Shown in pieces: positions 1 to 12,300 of a DNA stretch of 64,000 nt. Both the position numbers and the translations under genes were made by a program. Within the stretch, counting starts at the first letter, position 1, and every line of letters starts with the position of its first letter. Source of the DNA: Cyprinodon diabolis (Eukaryota; Chordata; Actinopteri; Cyprinodontiformes; Cyprinodontidae); the NCBI GenBank assembly GCA_030533445.1, contig CM060070.1, forward strand, positions 27,479,001 to 27,543,000, given 5' to 3'. A model generated the notes under the pieces. The model did no database searches and had not been told where the DNA came from. It saw nothing but the letters and a program-made list of their open reading frames with translations.

Positions 1-505
1 CTGGCTCCCTATTCACGCCTGTATAGAGTACAAGATTCTTCTGCACACCCATCACTGTGTGCACGGTGTGGCCCCCACCTATCTCACTGAACTGCTCACA
101 CCACACACCTCTTCCCGGACCCGGTCAGGCCATCAGCACCGTCTGGCCTCACCCAGGACACGGCTAAAAACAATGGGCGATAGGGCCTTCGAAGCCGCAG
201 CTCCCCGTCTGTGGAATGCCCTCCCAGACCACCTTAGGGCCCCACAGACGGTGGATTGTTTTAAGAAAGGATTGAAAACTTTCCTTTTTAGAAATGCCTA
301 CAATTGTTGATTTTAAATTTTTTTTAATAGGCTACATATGCCTTTTAATGTATTGATTTTAATGATTGTCTTTTTACTCTGTTTTTAATGTTATGGTCTT
401 TTAAACTTGTTTTAATTTTCCCTTTTTTAAATGTAGCACTTTGTAGCACTTTGAGATTTGAAGTCAAATGTAAAGTGCGTTATAAATAAAATTCATTATT
501 ATTAA
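1..505 (+). mobile_element. LINE 3' end (CR1/L2-type, 5' cut by window edge)
   Basis: Bases 2-309 are open and encode the C-terminal tail of a non-LTR retrotransposon reverse transcriptase, with HGVAPTYLTELLTP, GDRAFEAAAPRLWNALP and FKKGLKTFLFRNAY. An AT-rich 3' UTR follows, ending in the typical tail with tttgagatttgaagtcaaat and a short ATT repeat. The tail word taaagtgcgttataaataaa is shared by fish L2-like LINEs and their SINEs. The element lies inside gna11 intron 1. Confidence 0.8.
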
Positions 506-3500
506 TTTAAAATGTTTTATATAACATCCTTACAAAGCACGCAGAGTTTGTAAAGATGATTTTCATGTTCTTTAGATGTGTACATGGAGCTTCAACAAGT
601 TTTTTATTTTTTTTTATTTTATTTTTTTACAAAAGAAAATAAATCACTTTTTTAAAATTGCTTATCACAAGTTAAAATAAGCAACTATTAAAACTGAAAA
701 CAGTGTTTTTTTACCACAGAAAAAGGAGGTGGCATAACATCAACTCAATAATTCGCTCTAAAAATGAAATAGATATCTGACCAATTCTAATTTTTGTTTA
801 AGAACCTAAGCATGTCCACATGTTTGTGGCACAGATGTGGTTTGGATGCAGATGTAGGCTTTTGGTTTTTTGATTCTGTGCTAATTGATAGACCACCACA
901 GCGTACGATCCGGACTGGGTGATATTCCTTCTTCGTTGATGCACCGCTCTATTTCAGAATGGTCAGATGTGACCATGTCCCGTTATGAAATGGTCCTCTC
1001 TGATGAATGAAACCATTGCATCTACCTGTTTTACCCTTTTTGCAGGCCCGCATTCATAATCAATGCACGCACCATCACCTGATACCACAAAGAGTCCAGA
1101 CAGCTGATCTCTAACCTTTTCGTGCATAGCTTCCTTAACCTCGTTGGTCGTGAGCTTTAGCTGTTTGTGGCGTGTATTAAATGAGAAGGAAAAAAGTAAA
1201 ATTTAGAAATCCCACAATCCCCACCCCCTCGACATGTCAACACTCACTTTTTCAGAGGGAAGTATGTGTTGAATTTAGTTATTTTGTTCACAGAAAGGTC
1301 CCATCCCTACCAGCCACTAGATGACACAGCTACCTATAATTCAGCTGCATTACGCAAACTGCTGAAAATCTCCTGAAGTCATCCAGGGCTTATTCTAAAT
1401 GCAGATTCGTCGGAATAAATCATATCATGACAGCAGTATTGTGGCATTGCCAAAGGACTATGGCCTGACATCTTTGATAATCATTCAAAAAAAATAACAA
1501 TTTGCCCTTTCCCTTATAATATGTGAGCAATATTTTTGAAAAATAATTCAACCACCTCAAACACCCACAGGGAAACACAGGGACTGAAATGAAGTATTTA
1601 AAAAGGGAACTTCAACTTTATGGTAAATTTCTGTAGTTTTGTTTGTATTTTCTGCATAATATAAATCCCCTATTTTTGTGTGGGTAAATATGTGACTTAA
1701 ACATGTTGGCAGCCCTCTGAGAACCTTAAAGTAGACAGAGACTTGATTTAGTTATGCAAAGTCAAATGATTTTATGATGCTATGAAAGGATAGGATCAGA
1801 AATGGCTTGAATCTGTTTATGTACGTCCAAGTTTTAACAAAAAAAAAAAGATTCAAAATTGTTTGCACAAAATTTGAGTATGACTTAAAACATGTGTCAC
1901 GTGATACCATAACAGGGTGTGAAAATATCTTGGTGCTGCTCGGATTAGATTTTGATTTCTTGTTTAAACTGCAATTTAATATATAAAATGTATACACAAC
2001 TTAATGTTTGTGATAAACATTTTTATTTTATAATTCTTTTATAATTCCAAATATGATGCCTTTATTCTTAATTGTAAATGTCTGCATTGTAACCAAATCA
2101 ATTCATTAAATGTTATTTACACATCTATATTTGAATGAATAAAGAATGCTTTAGGATGGCAATGTTGCAGATTGATGGGATTGAAACTGAAAACACCAGG
2201 AGCGCTCAGTTCATGAAGGAGATCAAAGGTCCCAGACAGCACAAATAAAAGGCTAAGATTTTGAATTATGACAGGCAGAATGAGCGTACATTTGATCTCT
2301 CAATGTGTGTGCATCACTTAAACAGGTTAGCAGTATCTCGGTTATTAAGTATTCGTTTTTTGGCAACACCCAAAGATGTCTCATGCATGGAGCTACCCAC
2401 GCCCATTATGGCTTCTCTCAGCAAATCTTACAGGGAAATAAGCAGATAAGCCTCGAGTTGTCCGTATTTGTTTGCCTCCATATTGGTTGCTTCCAGGGCA
2501 ACGGCAAACATGGACGGCTTTTGTTGAAATAACAAAACTGCAGACAGTGGAGCTGAACAGTCCACTCTGAAAAGATAAAAATGACCCAAAAGAAAATATA
2601 GAGAGTATGTTTGCATAGCAGCATTTGAGATATCACTGGGATGCCTCCCTGCATCTCCACTATCCTAAAAGGTATTTAGGATTTCTGAATGCAGAGGTAA
2701 AGGGTTCTTAAGTGTGTCCTCCTCACATTTATTTCATGTTGATGTCACTTAGGGCTAACTGAATATTATTTTAGCCAAGTTTTATCTCTACAGTCGTTCT
2801 CCGTTAGCATCTATTCTATCTGTATTTCAGGCCCAGTAAGCTAAACTGCACGCTACGTTTTATCTGTTAGTAGTAACCAGTTATTCCAGTTGCTTGTTAG
2901 GGCTGTCAAAATAATACTGCTTAGTTCTTAGTAAAATGCAGTCATTGCATTTAATTGCTCAGCCTGCTATATCTGTACCTGATGCAGATGGTGTTAAGTC
3001 TATATACTGCAGCTGACTGAAATGCAAGCAGACCATTATTATAAGTGGCAGTTTTTTTATTGGAGACATGTCTTGAGTCTGTTTCACTAAACCCATAAAT
3101 ATGGGATTAGGACTCTGTTTTGCCACTTCCATGTGTTTTGTAGAAGTTGTTGAGGTCAGGGGTTCTATCAACCTTCACTGTTACTTCCCTGACTCCACAA
3201 GCAGAATAGTCTTAAACCCACATCAGCTGTTTTGTATGGGGGGAAGTAAGCTTTATAAAAGTAAGGTTTTGATGACGTGTTTTATGCTACCAGCCAGGAT
3301 TCCAAGGCCGAGAATATCTGAGGAAAAAGGCGGAGAGAAAGATTTAAAGTTGAAGGATTTGCTTATCTAACAACAGGAACGTCACACTGAATCAGTGTGG
3401 CATCATAGTTTTATAAAAGACAACATGTGGGAACCTCCCACACAGGTTTAGTGCTGACATTGAGGCAGCGCCTTACCACCTGTCTTCCTTTACGGCTCAC

Positions 3501-3860
3501 TTCTTTTGAAAAGTCACAGCTGCACGGGATATTTCTGTATCCACCTGTGATTTATAAATTCACCTCGGTGGCCTGCAGTCAGTTCACATCGGCTGGTTCA
3601 TGACGTAAATGCATTTTAGAATCTAGTCTGCATTGTCAAGTTTTTTCTTTGTAATGTAAATAGAGGCTTAGATATCTAAACAGATGGAATTGACTGCAGC
3701 TCCAGATCTAGGGGAACCGCTGTCATTGGATTATTCATGAACTTGGCTGTGTTCTGGAGTCAAGGGTGAGGCCAACCTAGAACACTGAAGTTTCAAATAC
3801 ACCTAAACAAAACACTTAGTTAAAAAACTGTTTCACAGATATTTTCTCAAAAATATATTA
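506..3860. other. gna11 intron 1 segment, mostly unrecognised
   Basis: AT-rich intronic sequence with T-rich runs near 600-630 and 1840. Apart from an exon-like open segment on the minus strand (963-1160) I recognise nothing in it. No conserved coding block is visible. Confidence 0.5.
963..1160 (-). pseudogene. unidentified exon-like open segment
   Basis: On the minus strand this stretch is open for about 66 codons and reads in part LKLTTNEVKEAMHEKVRD and LFVVSGDGACIDYECG. It is preceded by a pyrimidine tract and an AG, and a gtaaaa donor-like site follows the codons for GPAKR. The composition is protein-like and the CpG content is higher than in the flanks. I do not recognise the family. 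It may be an exon of a decayed transposon or of an unknown gene. Confidence 0.25.
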
Positions 3861-4097
3861 TAGGGCTGGGCGATAATTCAATAACGATATATATCGATCG
3901 ATAGACGTGTGGCGCAATAGAAAAAAAGCGGGTCGATAAAAGTTCGATAAAAAAACGCAGTTTTCCTTCCTTCTCATTGTAGCCTATCATGTAGGTTTAT
4001 GCTAGTCACTACTTCCTCCCAACCAATCGCAATCGCAGACCCAGGCACGCCGTCATCAAGCGCCGCCCTCTCAAACCACAACACAGAGCACAAGAAG

Positions 4098-4421
4098 ATG
4101 TCGCAGCAAGGAGAGGCGGAGGAAATTGTTCCAAAGAAGGGTTTTTGTAGTTCGCCAGTTTGGCAGTATTTCGGTCATGGCAAGTCGGACAAAAAACAAA
4201 CCACAGTCATCTGTAAAATGTGTCGGGAACCAGTGAAAACGAAGTCTGATAACACAACCAACTTTTTTTATCATCTCAGCCGCTCACACCCGCAGGAGTA
4301 CGAGCTGTGTAGGCCACGGCGCGCATCTGCGTCGTCCTCCGAGGAATCTTCGGGAATTTCGGGAAAATATATATATATATTTTCAGTTCTGGGCAGTTTC
4401 CCACGTAGTTCTAACAATTGA
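4098..4421 (+). CDS. BED-type zinc finger fragment of a hAT element
   Basis: The frame starts at MSQQGEAEE (an upstream in-frame ATG at 3999 also exists) and encodes VWQYFGHG followed by CKMC and then HLSRSH, the C-X2-C ... H-X4-H pattern of BED fingers that bind transposon ends. A Ser-rich linker follows and the frame then runs into AT-rich sequence with no similarity to hAT transposase. In autonomous hAT elements the RNase H-like domain would follow. Here it is deleted, leaving a possible DNA-binding-only protein of about 107 residues. Confidence 0.65.
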   Translation: MSQQGEAEEIVPKKGFCSSPVWQYFGHGKSDKKQTTVICKMCREPVKTKSDNTTNFFYHLSRSHPQEYELCRPRRASASSSEESSGISGKYIYIFSVLGSFPRSSNN

Positions 4422-4620
4422 GAGAAAAATGCTGAGGGGCCAGAAACTTCAAAGTAATAACTCAGGTTAAAGCAGGAAACTAAGCCGAACCAGGTTCAGC
4501 TTAGAAGAATGCGGGCGGGCGGCGGGCGTCTATTTATTTATTTGTTGTATTTATTTTGGTCACTTTTCTGGTCACTTTAGTTTATTCTTTGTCAGTATTT
4601 AATAACATAACTCAGGTCTC

Positions 4621-5053
4621 TTAAAGGAATAGTACACCCAAAACATGATTAGCCTTCATTTTCTACTCACCCCCATGCTGAACAACACTCTGGAGTACTT
4701 TTTTGATATCTCAAATGCATCTGGAGATCTGGGAGGCTTCTTACTGTCTGCTGACATTCAAATAATGGAGGTCCATGGCGCCCGAGGCAGAAAGGTCCAT
4801 AAAAGTCCACAAAAAACGTGTCAATATTCCTCCATACTGCTCGTCCAATGTATTCCAAGTGTCCTGAGTGGGTAGCGTCCATAATTTACTCGAAACGAAG
4901 TCATTTAGAATGTTTTTAGAGCATAAACAGTAGTGTATAGGATTTCCTAAAAGCGCGCGCCTCCGAGTTCACGAGCAACTCCAGAGTGTTGTTCAGCATG
5001 GGGGTGAGTAGAAAATGAAGGCTAATCATGTTTTGGGTGTACTATTCCTTTAA
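4621..5053. mobile_element. TTAA-flanked palindromic element, short copy
   Basis: The element begins TTAAAGGAATAGTACACCCA and ends with the inverse. The right arm matches the left for about 75 bp. Internal sequence is shared with the longer copy at 57312-58136, mostly in reverse orientation. A 71-codon frame on the minus strand (4667-4882) is conserved between copies but lies within repeat sequence. TTAA target sites are used by piggyBac- and Kolobok-type transposases. Confidence 0.8.
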
Positions 5054-5858
5054 GTTATTTTTCTTTAAGACAATTCTGTTATGGTTAAAAAAGTTGGTTA
5101 ATTATAGATTTAATTGGAAGTCTGTGTTTGTGTTCTTTATTAAAATTAAATCATTTAGCAATATCATAAAATGTCCAGGCAGAGCTGCACATAAAATATG
5201 GTTTCAAATCTTTTCAATAATTATCGATATCGATCAATATGCATTTTTTTTTATCGATAGGCTTTTTTTCTATATCGCCCAGCCCTATTATATTATATTA
5301 CAATAATATATATATATATATATTAATATTTCTATAACTTGGCAGCTTATATTCTTTCTTGAGATTTCACTCCTTTATTCCTTAATCATATGGTAAATAA
5401 TTTAAGTGACAAGCTTGTCTTTGTTGACAGAGTTATGGCTTCAGATTGAGATTATGTTGTTTAAAAGACTTATTTAGTTTATCTGATTCATAATAAGCTA
5501 CCAATACATACAATAAACCATTAAGAGTCTCAAGCCCTTTAAAATCTAACATGGATGTCTTTTTGTTTAATAATCCAATTTGTCATTAATGTATCGTATT
5601 TCCACCAACAGTTTTCTAGAGTTGGATTACGCAGTTTTAAACTTGCCTCTCGTGAAGATGAGGAAAGGTGTTTGTCATTCTTCACAGTTTGTCACGTCAC
5701 TGTGTTGGCTGAGCAAACTGAGGTCGACACACCCAGAGTTTCGGCAGATATGTAGCAGTCATTTCTATAAAGGACTGTCCTTTACCTCTCATGTCAGTGC
5801 CTGTCTGGTTAAATTCGGACACAGGTGGCTTTATTAAGAGCATGGACTACTAAAAAAC

Positions 5859-5890
5859 CTGTAAACCTGTTCCTGAGTCCAGGTTTACAG
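5859..5890. repeat. perfect 11-bp inverted repeat
   Basis: ctgtaaacctg and caggtttacag are exact inverse complements separated by 10 nt. It may be a remnant of a small palindromic element. No function is implied. Confidence 0.6.
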
Positions 5891-6769
5891 CTGAACATTA
5901 GTAGCTTCTTTTGCACTGCTTACTGGCTCCCAAACAGACAGCATTGTGTGCTCATGTCACTCTCCATATTTACAACCACATGCAACCTAACACTTAGGTG
6001 ATACGGATCCAACCAACAGGTTTGAAATTAAACCATGAGATCCAATCCTTGACATCTAGAACCAAACACTGTTTTAGGAGTACAAAGACCTCTAACTCTA
6101 CACACATTCTGGGCAGTGCTGTCTCTCTCTGCTCGCTTGCTCTCGCACGCTCTCTCAAGTCTAAAAATAAAGTAACTTTTTGCTACCTGAGGTAATTGTA
6201 ATGTAATTTATGTCTTTTATTTTACAGAGTCTACTTTGTATTAACGTTCATTGATTCTATTTAGATATGGTTAATTATTGGCTCATTACTGTACTTTTTA
6301 CCTAAACTCATGCAAGAGCTTTTCTACACATCCAGGTCATCGGCCTTTTAACATGTGTGGCCTCCTGACGACATGTTGTCTTGAAACATAGCGGTTATAA
6401 ATGCGTATGCCTGGTAGATCGCAAACCGACTATTGGAACCAATAACTAATGAAAACGTGAGGTTAAAAAATTGGTGCTTACCTGAGTAATCATCTGTATT
6501 TAGCAGCAGCTGGGACTCTTACCACATCCACGACAGAGAAGGATACATTTGACTGTCCGCTCAAGAGGGACTAAAGGGTTCCATTTTTTAATCATACATT
6601 CATTAGATTGAGTACACATAGAATTACATTTTTTAAGCCTTTTCCTTTAATTTTAACATCCCTAAGACGACAAGTGGAGGGTAAGCCTCAATAGTCCCGT
6701 TTGGACTAGAACAGCTAGTGCTGCATAAAAAAAATATTAATAAAAGCTTTATACTTGGAAACTAGGTCG

Positions 6770-7100
6770 TCTGCATAGGTGTCGCAGTGAACAAAGAGAC
6801 CTCCCCACCCCCTCCGCAGACAGTCTGCTGCACCTCTCCCAAATTGTAGGTGACCGAAGGGAGTGCCGCACACAGGAGGCCTGCTTGTTTTGTTTTTATG
6901 ACCGAAATTGCGGAAAAAAACTCGAAGAGCGAGGTGTGCGAGAACGCTGGGACCCTTTTTTCCACCTGGATCCTTGCTATTTTCGCCGTCATGTCCCTCC
7001 GTTGTCAGACAAACTCGTCCCCACTTCCTCACCGCCTCGGCCGAAACTAGACCCAAAACGTATAGCCCAGACCAAAGGAGTATAGCCAGGCCTTTAAGTG
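6770..7100. other. CpG-richer block in gna11 intron 1
   Basis: This stretch has clearly more CG dinucleotides than its surroundings (for example ctcgaagagcgaggtgtgcg) and overlapping open frames on both strands. None encodes a domain I recognise. It could be a young transposon 5' region or a regulatory CpG island. Confidence 0.3.
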
Positions 7101-8194
7101 GTATGAAAGGCGCACCAAGAACGAGAGGATTGATGACCAAATTCATTTATGGATTTAAGGGGTCTTCACGAGGTTTGCTCATATATTTAAAGCCACTATG
7201 AACAGAAGAATCCTAGACATGGGTTACCAATGTGTCAAGCCACTCCTAAGCCAAAGACATTGAATGAGTCTTACTGGGCTGTGGCTCATTTATTCCAAAG
7301 TAGTCTTTTCATATCAAAGTTATGTTTCTATTCCATTTGGAAATCAATTTTCCAGAGTATGGACCGGAAAGGCAGAGTGTCACCGAATCCATGTTGCCTT
7401 AATCCCAATGTAAAGTTTTATGTCGGTGATTAATCAGTTTAGCTATGTCATGTACTGATGTTGGTTTGTCGAGGTTTCTGGAGTCCACAGTCCACACAGC
7501 CTTCTTCCAGGAAGTTGAGATGCTGGGCATCTTTCTGGAGATGCTGATTAAATTTTCCAGCTGGATAATTTAATTTGATGTTGTGCTTAATTAGTCTGCA
7601 ACCTGACCTAACCTGAACCCATAAAGAATCAATAGGATCTGGTCAAAAGGAAGTTAAGACACCACAGCAAATAAAAGAAGACCTGAATTCTGCTCTCAAC
7701 ACAACCTGGGCTTTTAATCTGACTCATCAGCACCACAGGCACCCTTGTGGTCTGTCACAATGTGCTATGCAGCAATCTACACTCGGTCAATAAAGGATTG
7801 AGTAATGTACTGGACTCCTTTTACTCTTCCAAGCTCACTTGCTTTATAGAAATTGAGAATTGGAGTCAAACAGACTATATTAAGGTGATGTTTTAACCTT
7901 AATCTAGACTCTGTAATTAGGTTTTTATAGTCTCATTTTTCCTTTTTGGCATCTTACTTTCTTTAGTTTCAGTTTGTCATTACAATGCAAGAAACCAAGG
8001 TAAAATGTCAACCCACAATGGAAAAGTAGGCAGAGCAGCAACAAATATCAATAGCTAATTTAAAAAAAACATTTGTTAGAAGCAAATAACCAAATGTAAA
8101 GAAAATCAAAGTTGGTCTTCTAGATATGGCTATGCATTCCTTACAGGCAGATGAGATGCAAAGGATACACAACTAAAGTTTTTTTTAGTTAAAA

Positions 8195-8195
<1 letters not shown>

Positions 8196-8242
<47 letters not shown>
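8196..8242. repeat. ATT/TAA trinucleotide microsatellite
   Basis: About 16 uninterrupted ATT units. They produce an artefactual poly-Ile frame on the minus strand. Confidence 0.95.
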
Positions 8243-8244
<2 letters not shown>

Positions 8245-8999
8245 GTTGGTCTAATATACCAGAAGAAAATACATTTTTATGAAGATTACTTCCTTGTTGC
8301 ATTTTGTAATCTGCTGCTAAAGTGACAAACTGTATAAAATGAGATATTAGATTATAAAATAGGACTTTGTGAAAGACTGCACATGAGTTGTGTGGTATTG
8401 AACAATTTAAATGACTGATAGTTATGCACCTATTGTAAGTATAATAATGTTTCACTTATTTCTATTGACAATGTTTAAATTAACAAGTTATCAAAGTTGA
8501 ATAAGACCTAGATTGGCTCTAGAATAGTTTAGGCCTATGCAAGAGATAATTCAGACTACATAATTTTTTTAACCCTTTTGTTCAACAAGCAGTTTGATTA
8601 AATGGGAACTGAAAATGTTTAAATGAATCCTTTTGATGGAAAAGTATGCTGTCAATTCTCTGAAACTGGAAAAGGTATCCCCCTTACGGTAACCCCTGTC
8701 TCAGTCTCTCCTCCTACTGTCTGTCCCTCAATACATTTAGCAGTAACTGCTTGGCACTGTCCCCGTCTGGTCATTTGTCAAACTTTACTTTTAAAGTGTA
8801 TGCTAAAATATGTTTTGTCTTGTCTTGAGTGGAACTGAATAAGTTGTTGAATGATCCTTTCAGCTGAATCCAAGCAAAGCATGCCTACTTTTTCTTCAGA
8901 TCAATTTGCTGCTCGTTTACAGTGTTTTCAAAAGATGCTGAGGTTTTCATTTAAATTTATAAAAAGGTGACTTCTTAACACATGCAAATCAGTCATGGC

Positions 9000-9521
9000 T
9001 AGGGCTGGGTATTTTTGCCAAAGTCCTGAATCGATTTGATTTTGTTTCATACAGTTCTAAAGCGATTAATTTTGATTCAGTCTGTTTTTACAATAATGAA
9101 AGTAGACAAAGTGCAAACTTGTAAATCAGACAGTTTTAACTTGAGATGTGAACAAAACTGTCTCAAAAGTGCAAACTTGTTTGTGAAACGTGAAAAAGCC
9201 TCACCCCACGACACACAGCGGGGACACTGCAGACATAAAGGGGCTGCATTATCTCCACTGCTCAAATCAAATTTGCAGCGTTGTCTGTAACAACTACAGG
9301 GTGTTTGCTGGTCAGCCCCCATTTGTTAACGTCTTCAACCTATTGGCTATATTTGCAGCTGTCTGGCTTGAAGTAATCTTGAGTGCATCTTTACTGCTCA
9401 TTTGAATGCGAACTTCACGCGTGTCACTATAAAACTAATCGATCTCATTCCCTAGACATCGAGTTTGCAAAAATGTAAAGGAATCGATTTAAATCGATTT
9501 TGTTTTTTTAACCCAGCCCTA
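9000..9521. mobile_element. hAT MITE with perfect 8-bp target duplication
   Basis: The ends are tagggctgggt and acccagcccta. The flanks are gtcatggc at 8992-8999 and again at 9522-9529, an exact 8-bp duplication as made by hAT transposases. The interior contains atcgattt motifs near both ends, which give an extended imperfect inverted repeat. It does not encode a transposase. Confidence 0.92.
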
Positions 9522-9529
9522 GTCATGGC

Positions 9530-11460
9530 ATGTTACAGTTCTAAAATGTGCTTAAATGATAGTGCATAAAAAAAAAAATAAATCAGCATTAGGAAAACAT
9601 TCCTGCTTATAACTCCTGCATGGCTGAGATAGTTATTATATATTCAAATGTATCAGATCTGATAACATAAGAAGATAAGCGGATTGGCTCGTTTTATTTT
9701 CAATTTAATTGGGCAGCTATTTTTTAAATGTAATTTCTGAACCATAATACTGCAGCAGAAGAAGAAACAGTCTGACCTTATAAAGAAGAAATCTGATTAC
9801 TTTGTTTCTCTTGCCAATACATACGTTTTTTTAAAGAATGACAGTGAGCTGACGGCTTATCTTGAAATTCAAACAAGTGCTATAATTATCCACGTTTACT
9901 GTTTGGTTCAGTGTGTTAATATAAACCCAACGATTACAGCAAAGATTTTCTTTTAGTTACCAGTAGTAAGAGCACAGTGTGGGAATGTGACGGAGATCAA
10001 GCAGGTGAACCAATTGATGGCTGGCTGCAAAGAACATCCAATTAAGGATAGGACGATTGTTAAACTGTAGACCCAGTTCTCTCTCACATTGTTATCTCAT
10101 CGAAGATTTAGTAGGCTGTCTGTCATTTAAAACACGTGTACTGAAACTATTGCACATTATTTCAATAGCCTGACAGTCATATATATTAAGTTGAAATTAA
10201 AGGTCATATAAAGATCAAATCCAAAGTATTTAATTTTATACAGAGTTGATTATTTTGAATTGGATCCTTTTTTGGGTCAATTAACCCCTATGAGATATTA
10301 CAGGTTCTGGAGATGTATTGTGAATCTCTAAATGTTGGTTGCCCTTGAGTGATCATAGGATTAGTTTATATTGATATGTGAAAAGGAACCACCAGAAGTA
10401 AAAGTAGCACAGGTGTGAAGTGGGAAGTAGATTATGTAAAGATGTCAGCTGCTGTTTTTTTTTTTTTTTACTAGTTTCAGGTATATGGAGTTTTTTTTTT
10501 CTTCTTCTGAGGGATAGGGAGGGGATAGAATTGAAATTGTCAGGGTGAGTGCAGAGTGAACCAGTTTGACAAAAGTGTGAGGTAACTTGCTTGATGCTCT
10601 AGAGAGGAGAGTAGGTAACCAGGTTATAGTATGGATGAGGACTGTAAAGGAGAGGATGGAGCGGGTATATCAGCAAAGCTCTAAAACTGAAAAGAGGGAT
10701 ACATCAAAGATACGTGAATAGGTAATGCATTTTGTAAAATTGCCATTTGTGAAGTTCTGGATAGAGCTTATTCTGTGACAAAAGTTTTTCAACTTAAATG
10801 CAAAGTGCTTTTGCATTTTTTTACGATTTCAGCACAATTACGGCTCTGAGTGAGTTCCTCTTTCAGCCATTGGCATCTTAGATTTTATATCATCAGTTGG
10901 CCACCAGTGGTTGGCTGGTTTATCAATGCCTAGTTACTTATAGTACGGTTAATTGACATTCGAGAAAAGGGGTGGACAATATAGTTTTCTTTACTTCAAA
11001 ATACTCCTTTTTAGTCAAAACTAAATCAACCGAATAACAACAACAAACCAAATGTGATCATGGCTATTTCTGTCAGAGAGGTGTCATAAGGATAGTCAGA
11101 CAGCTTTTCCAGTGTTTGTGATGTATTTTTTTTATTTATTTACCTTTTGTTTACTTTCAGATTTTTGTTCTTTTCTTTATAGCACTTTTAGATACGAATG
11201 TAAAGTGCAGTATAAATAATAATAATAATCATTGTTTTTAGTTTTTTTCTTAGCATTTGTATTACTGGCAGGCATCTCCAGTGGTTGGAGTTTGATCTTT
11301 TTTACATTCACTTTCAAACTGCCAAGTAGAACAAGCAAGTTGCTATAGATACCTGCAACATGTTCACTTATTGCACTTGCATTTTGTTTTTTTTGATTAT
11401 TCCATATACATACTAGTAAGCCCTACTCTAAGAAATTAGAAACTGTAGACTCCTGACATG
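9530..11460. other. gna11 intron 1 segment
   Basis: AT-rich intron with T runs near 10456 and 10491. The only recognisable piece is a short LINE/SINE-type tail at about 11170-11235 (gcacttttag ... gtaaagtgcagtataaataa plus an AAT run). Confidence 0.5.
11170..11235 (+). mobile_element. L2-type retroposon 3' tail
   Basis: The sequence tagcactttt ... aatgtaaagtgcagtataaa followed by an AAT repeat matches the tail of the LINE at the start of the window. It is probably a severely 5'-truncated copy. Confidence 0.5.
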
Positions 11461-11463
11461 AGC

Positions 11464-12300
11464 CTTTGTAACAGAGATCATGTAGTAGCGGACCGCAGTC
11501 CAGATCCAGATCCACCTGCTGGCTAATCCGGACCCAACATTAAAACATTAAACATTAAAACATTTATAAATTACCTCATGTTGTCCGATGGCAGTGTCTA
11601 ATTTCACTTGCGCCGCTTTTCTCCTGTTTGTACAGTAAAGCCCTCCGGGACCACTCTACACGTGATGCAAATTAGCCAATAAGCTGTGTCAGTCAGGGCT
11701 GCTGCCGCTAGCTAGTTTTAGACTCAGCCGGCAAACCTTGGGCAAGATGGGCGGTGGATAACGATGATAAGAAAATGTGAAAGAAAGTGTAGAAGCACGG
11801 TGAACTGGTTACAGAAAAGTGCAGAGATGACCCTGCACATTTTGAGTGTGTTTGGCTCAACATACTGCTGTGAAGCAGCATTCTCCACCATGAACATAAT
11901 CAAAAATAAATATCGATCCCGGCTCATGAATGAGCACCTTGATATGTGCTTGAGAATGGCTTTGTCGCCATTCAGACCCAGGTTTAAAACCTTGAGCCCA
12001 CTTCTCTCATTAAGCCATAAAATAAGAAAAAAAAAAGTCAGTTCAGGTTTTTCTAAATGTTTATCTATATACCAAACTTAACGATTGTTGTTCTGTGCTT
12101 AAAAAACACGTTAGATTTTAAAATGGAAACATTTTATTTTTATTTAATTTAAAAAGTCAATGCATAACGTGGATGGATAAAAACCTCATCTTATTTCAGT
12201 GTTAAATTCTGTTTAAAGTAACAGATTATAATTAAAAATGTCTCCAGACCTTTACTGGTTGTTGATTTTCTTTATTTGGACCCCACTGATTTCTAATTGG
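11464..12300 (+). mobile_element. decayed hAT element with transposase C-terminus
   Basis: The region changes from AT-rich intron to CpG-containing sequence at about 11464 and carries the C-terminal part of a hAT transposase. Exact ends were not located. A run with gaccccactgatttctaatt near 12280 may belong to its right end. Confidence 0.5.
11764..12081 (+). pseudogene. hAT transposase dimerisation-domain remnant
   Basis: The frame encodes ILSVFGSTYCCEAAFSTMN, KNKYRSRLMNEHLD and CLRMALSPF, the signature of the hAT C-terminal dimerisation domain found in ZBED- and GTF2IRD2-like proteins. The catalytic N-terminal parts are missing, and the ATG at 11764 is probably not a natural start. It is a deleted copy. 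Confidence 0.8.

Larger units (their letters stand above)
3861..5287 (+). mobile_element. non-autonomous hAT element with BED-finger frame
   Basis: The ends are terminal inverted repeats, tagggctgggcgata on the left and tatcgcccagcccta on the right. Flanks atatatta and ttatatta are a 7/8 match for an 8-bp hAT target duplication. The element keeps a BED zinc-finger reading frame but no transposase catalytic region. A separate TTAA-flanked element (4621-5053) is inserted inside it. Confidence 0.85.
5288..8991. other. gna11 intron 1 segment
   Basis: Contains a TA run at about 5307-5322, an 11-bp hairpin at 5859-5890, a CpG-richer block (about 6770-7100) and an ATT microsatellite near 8196-8242. 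No gene was recognised. Confidence 0.5.

Noticed and set aside
6715..7146. 143-codon minus-strand frame in the CpG-richer block
   Set aside because: Frames are open on both strands because the block is G+C-richer. No domain is recognised.
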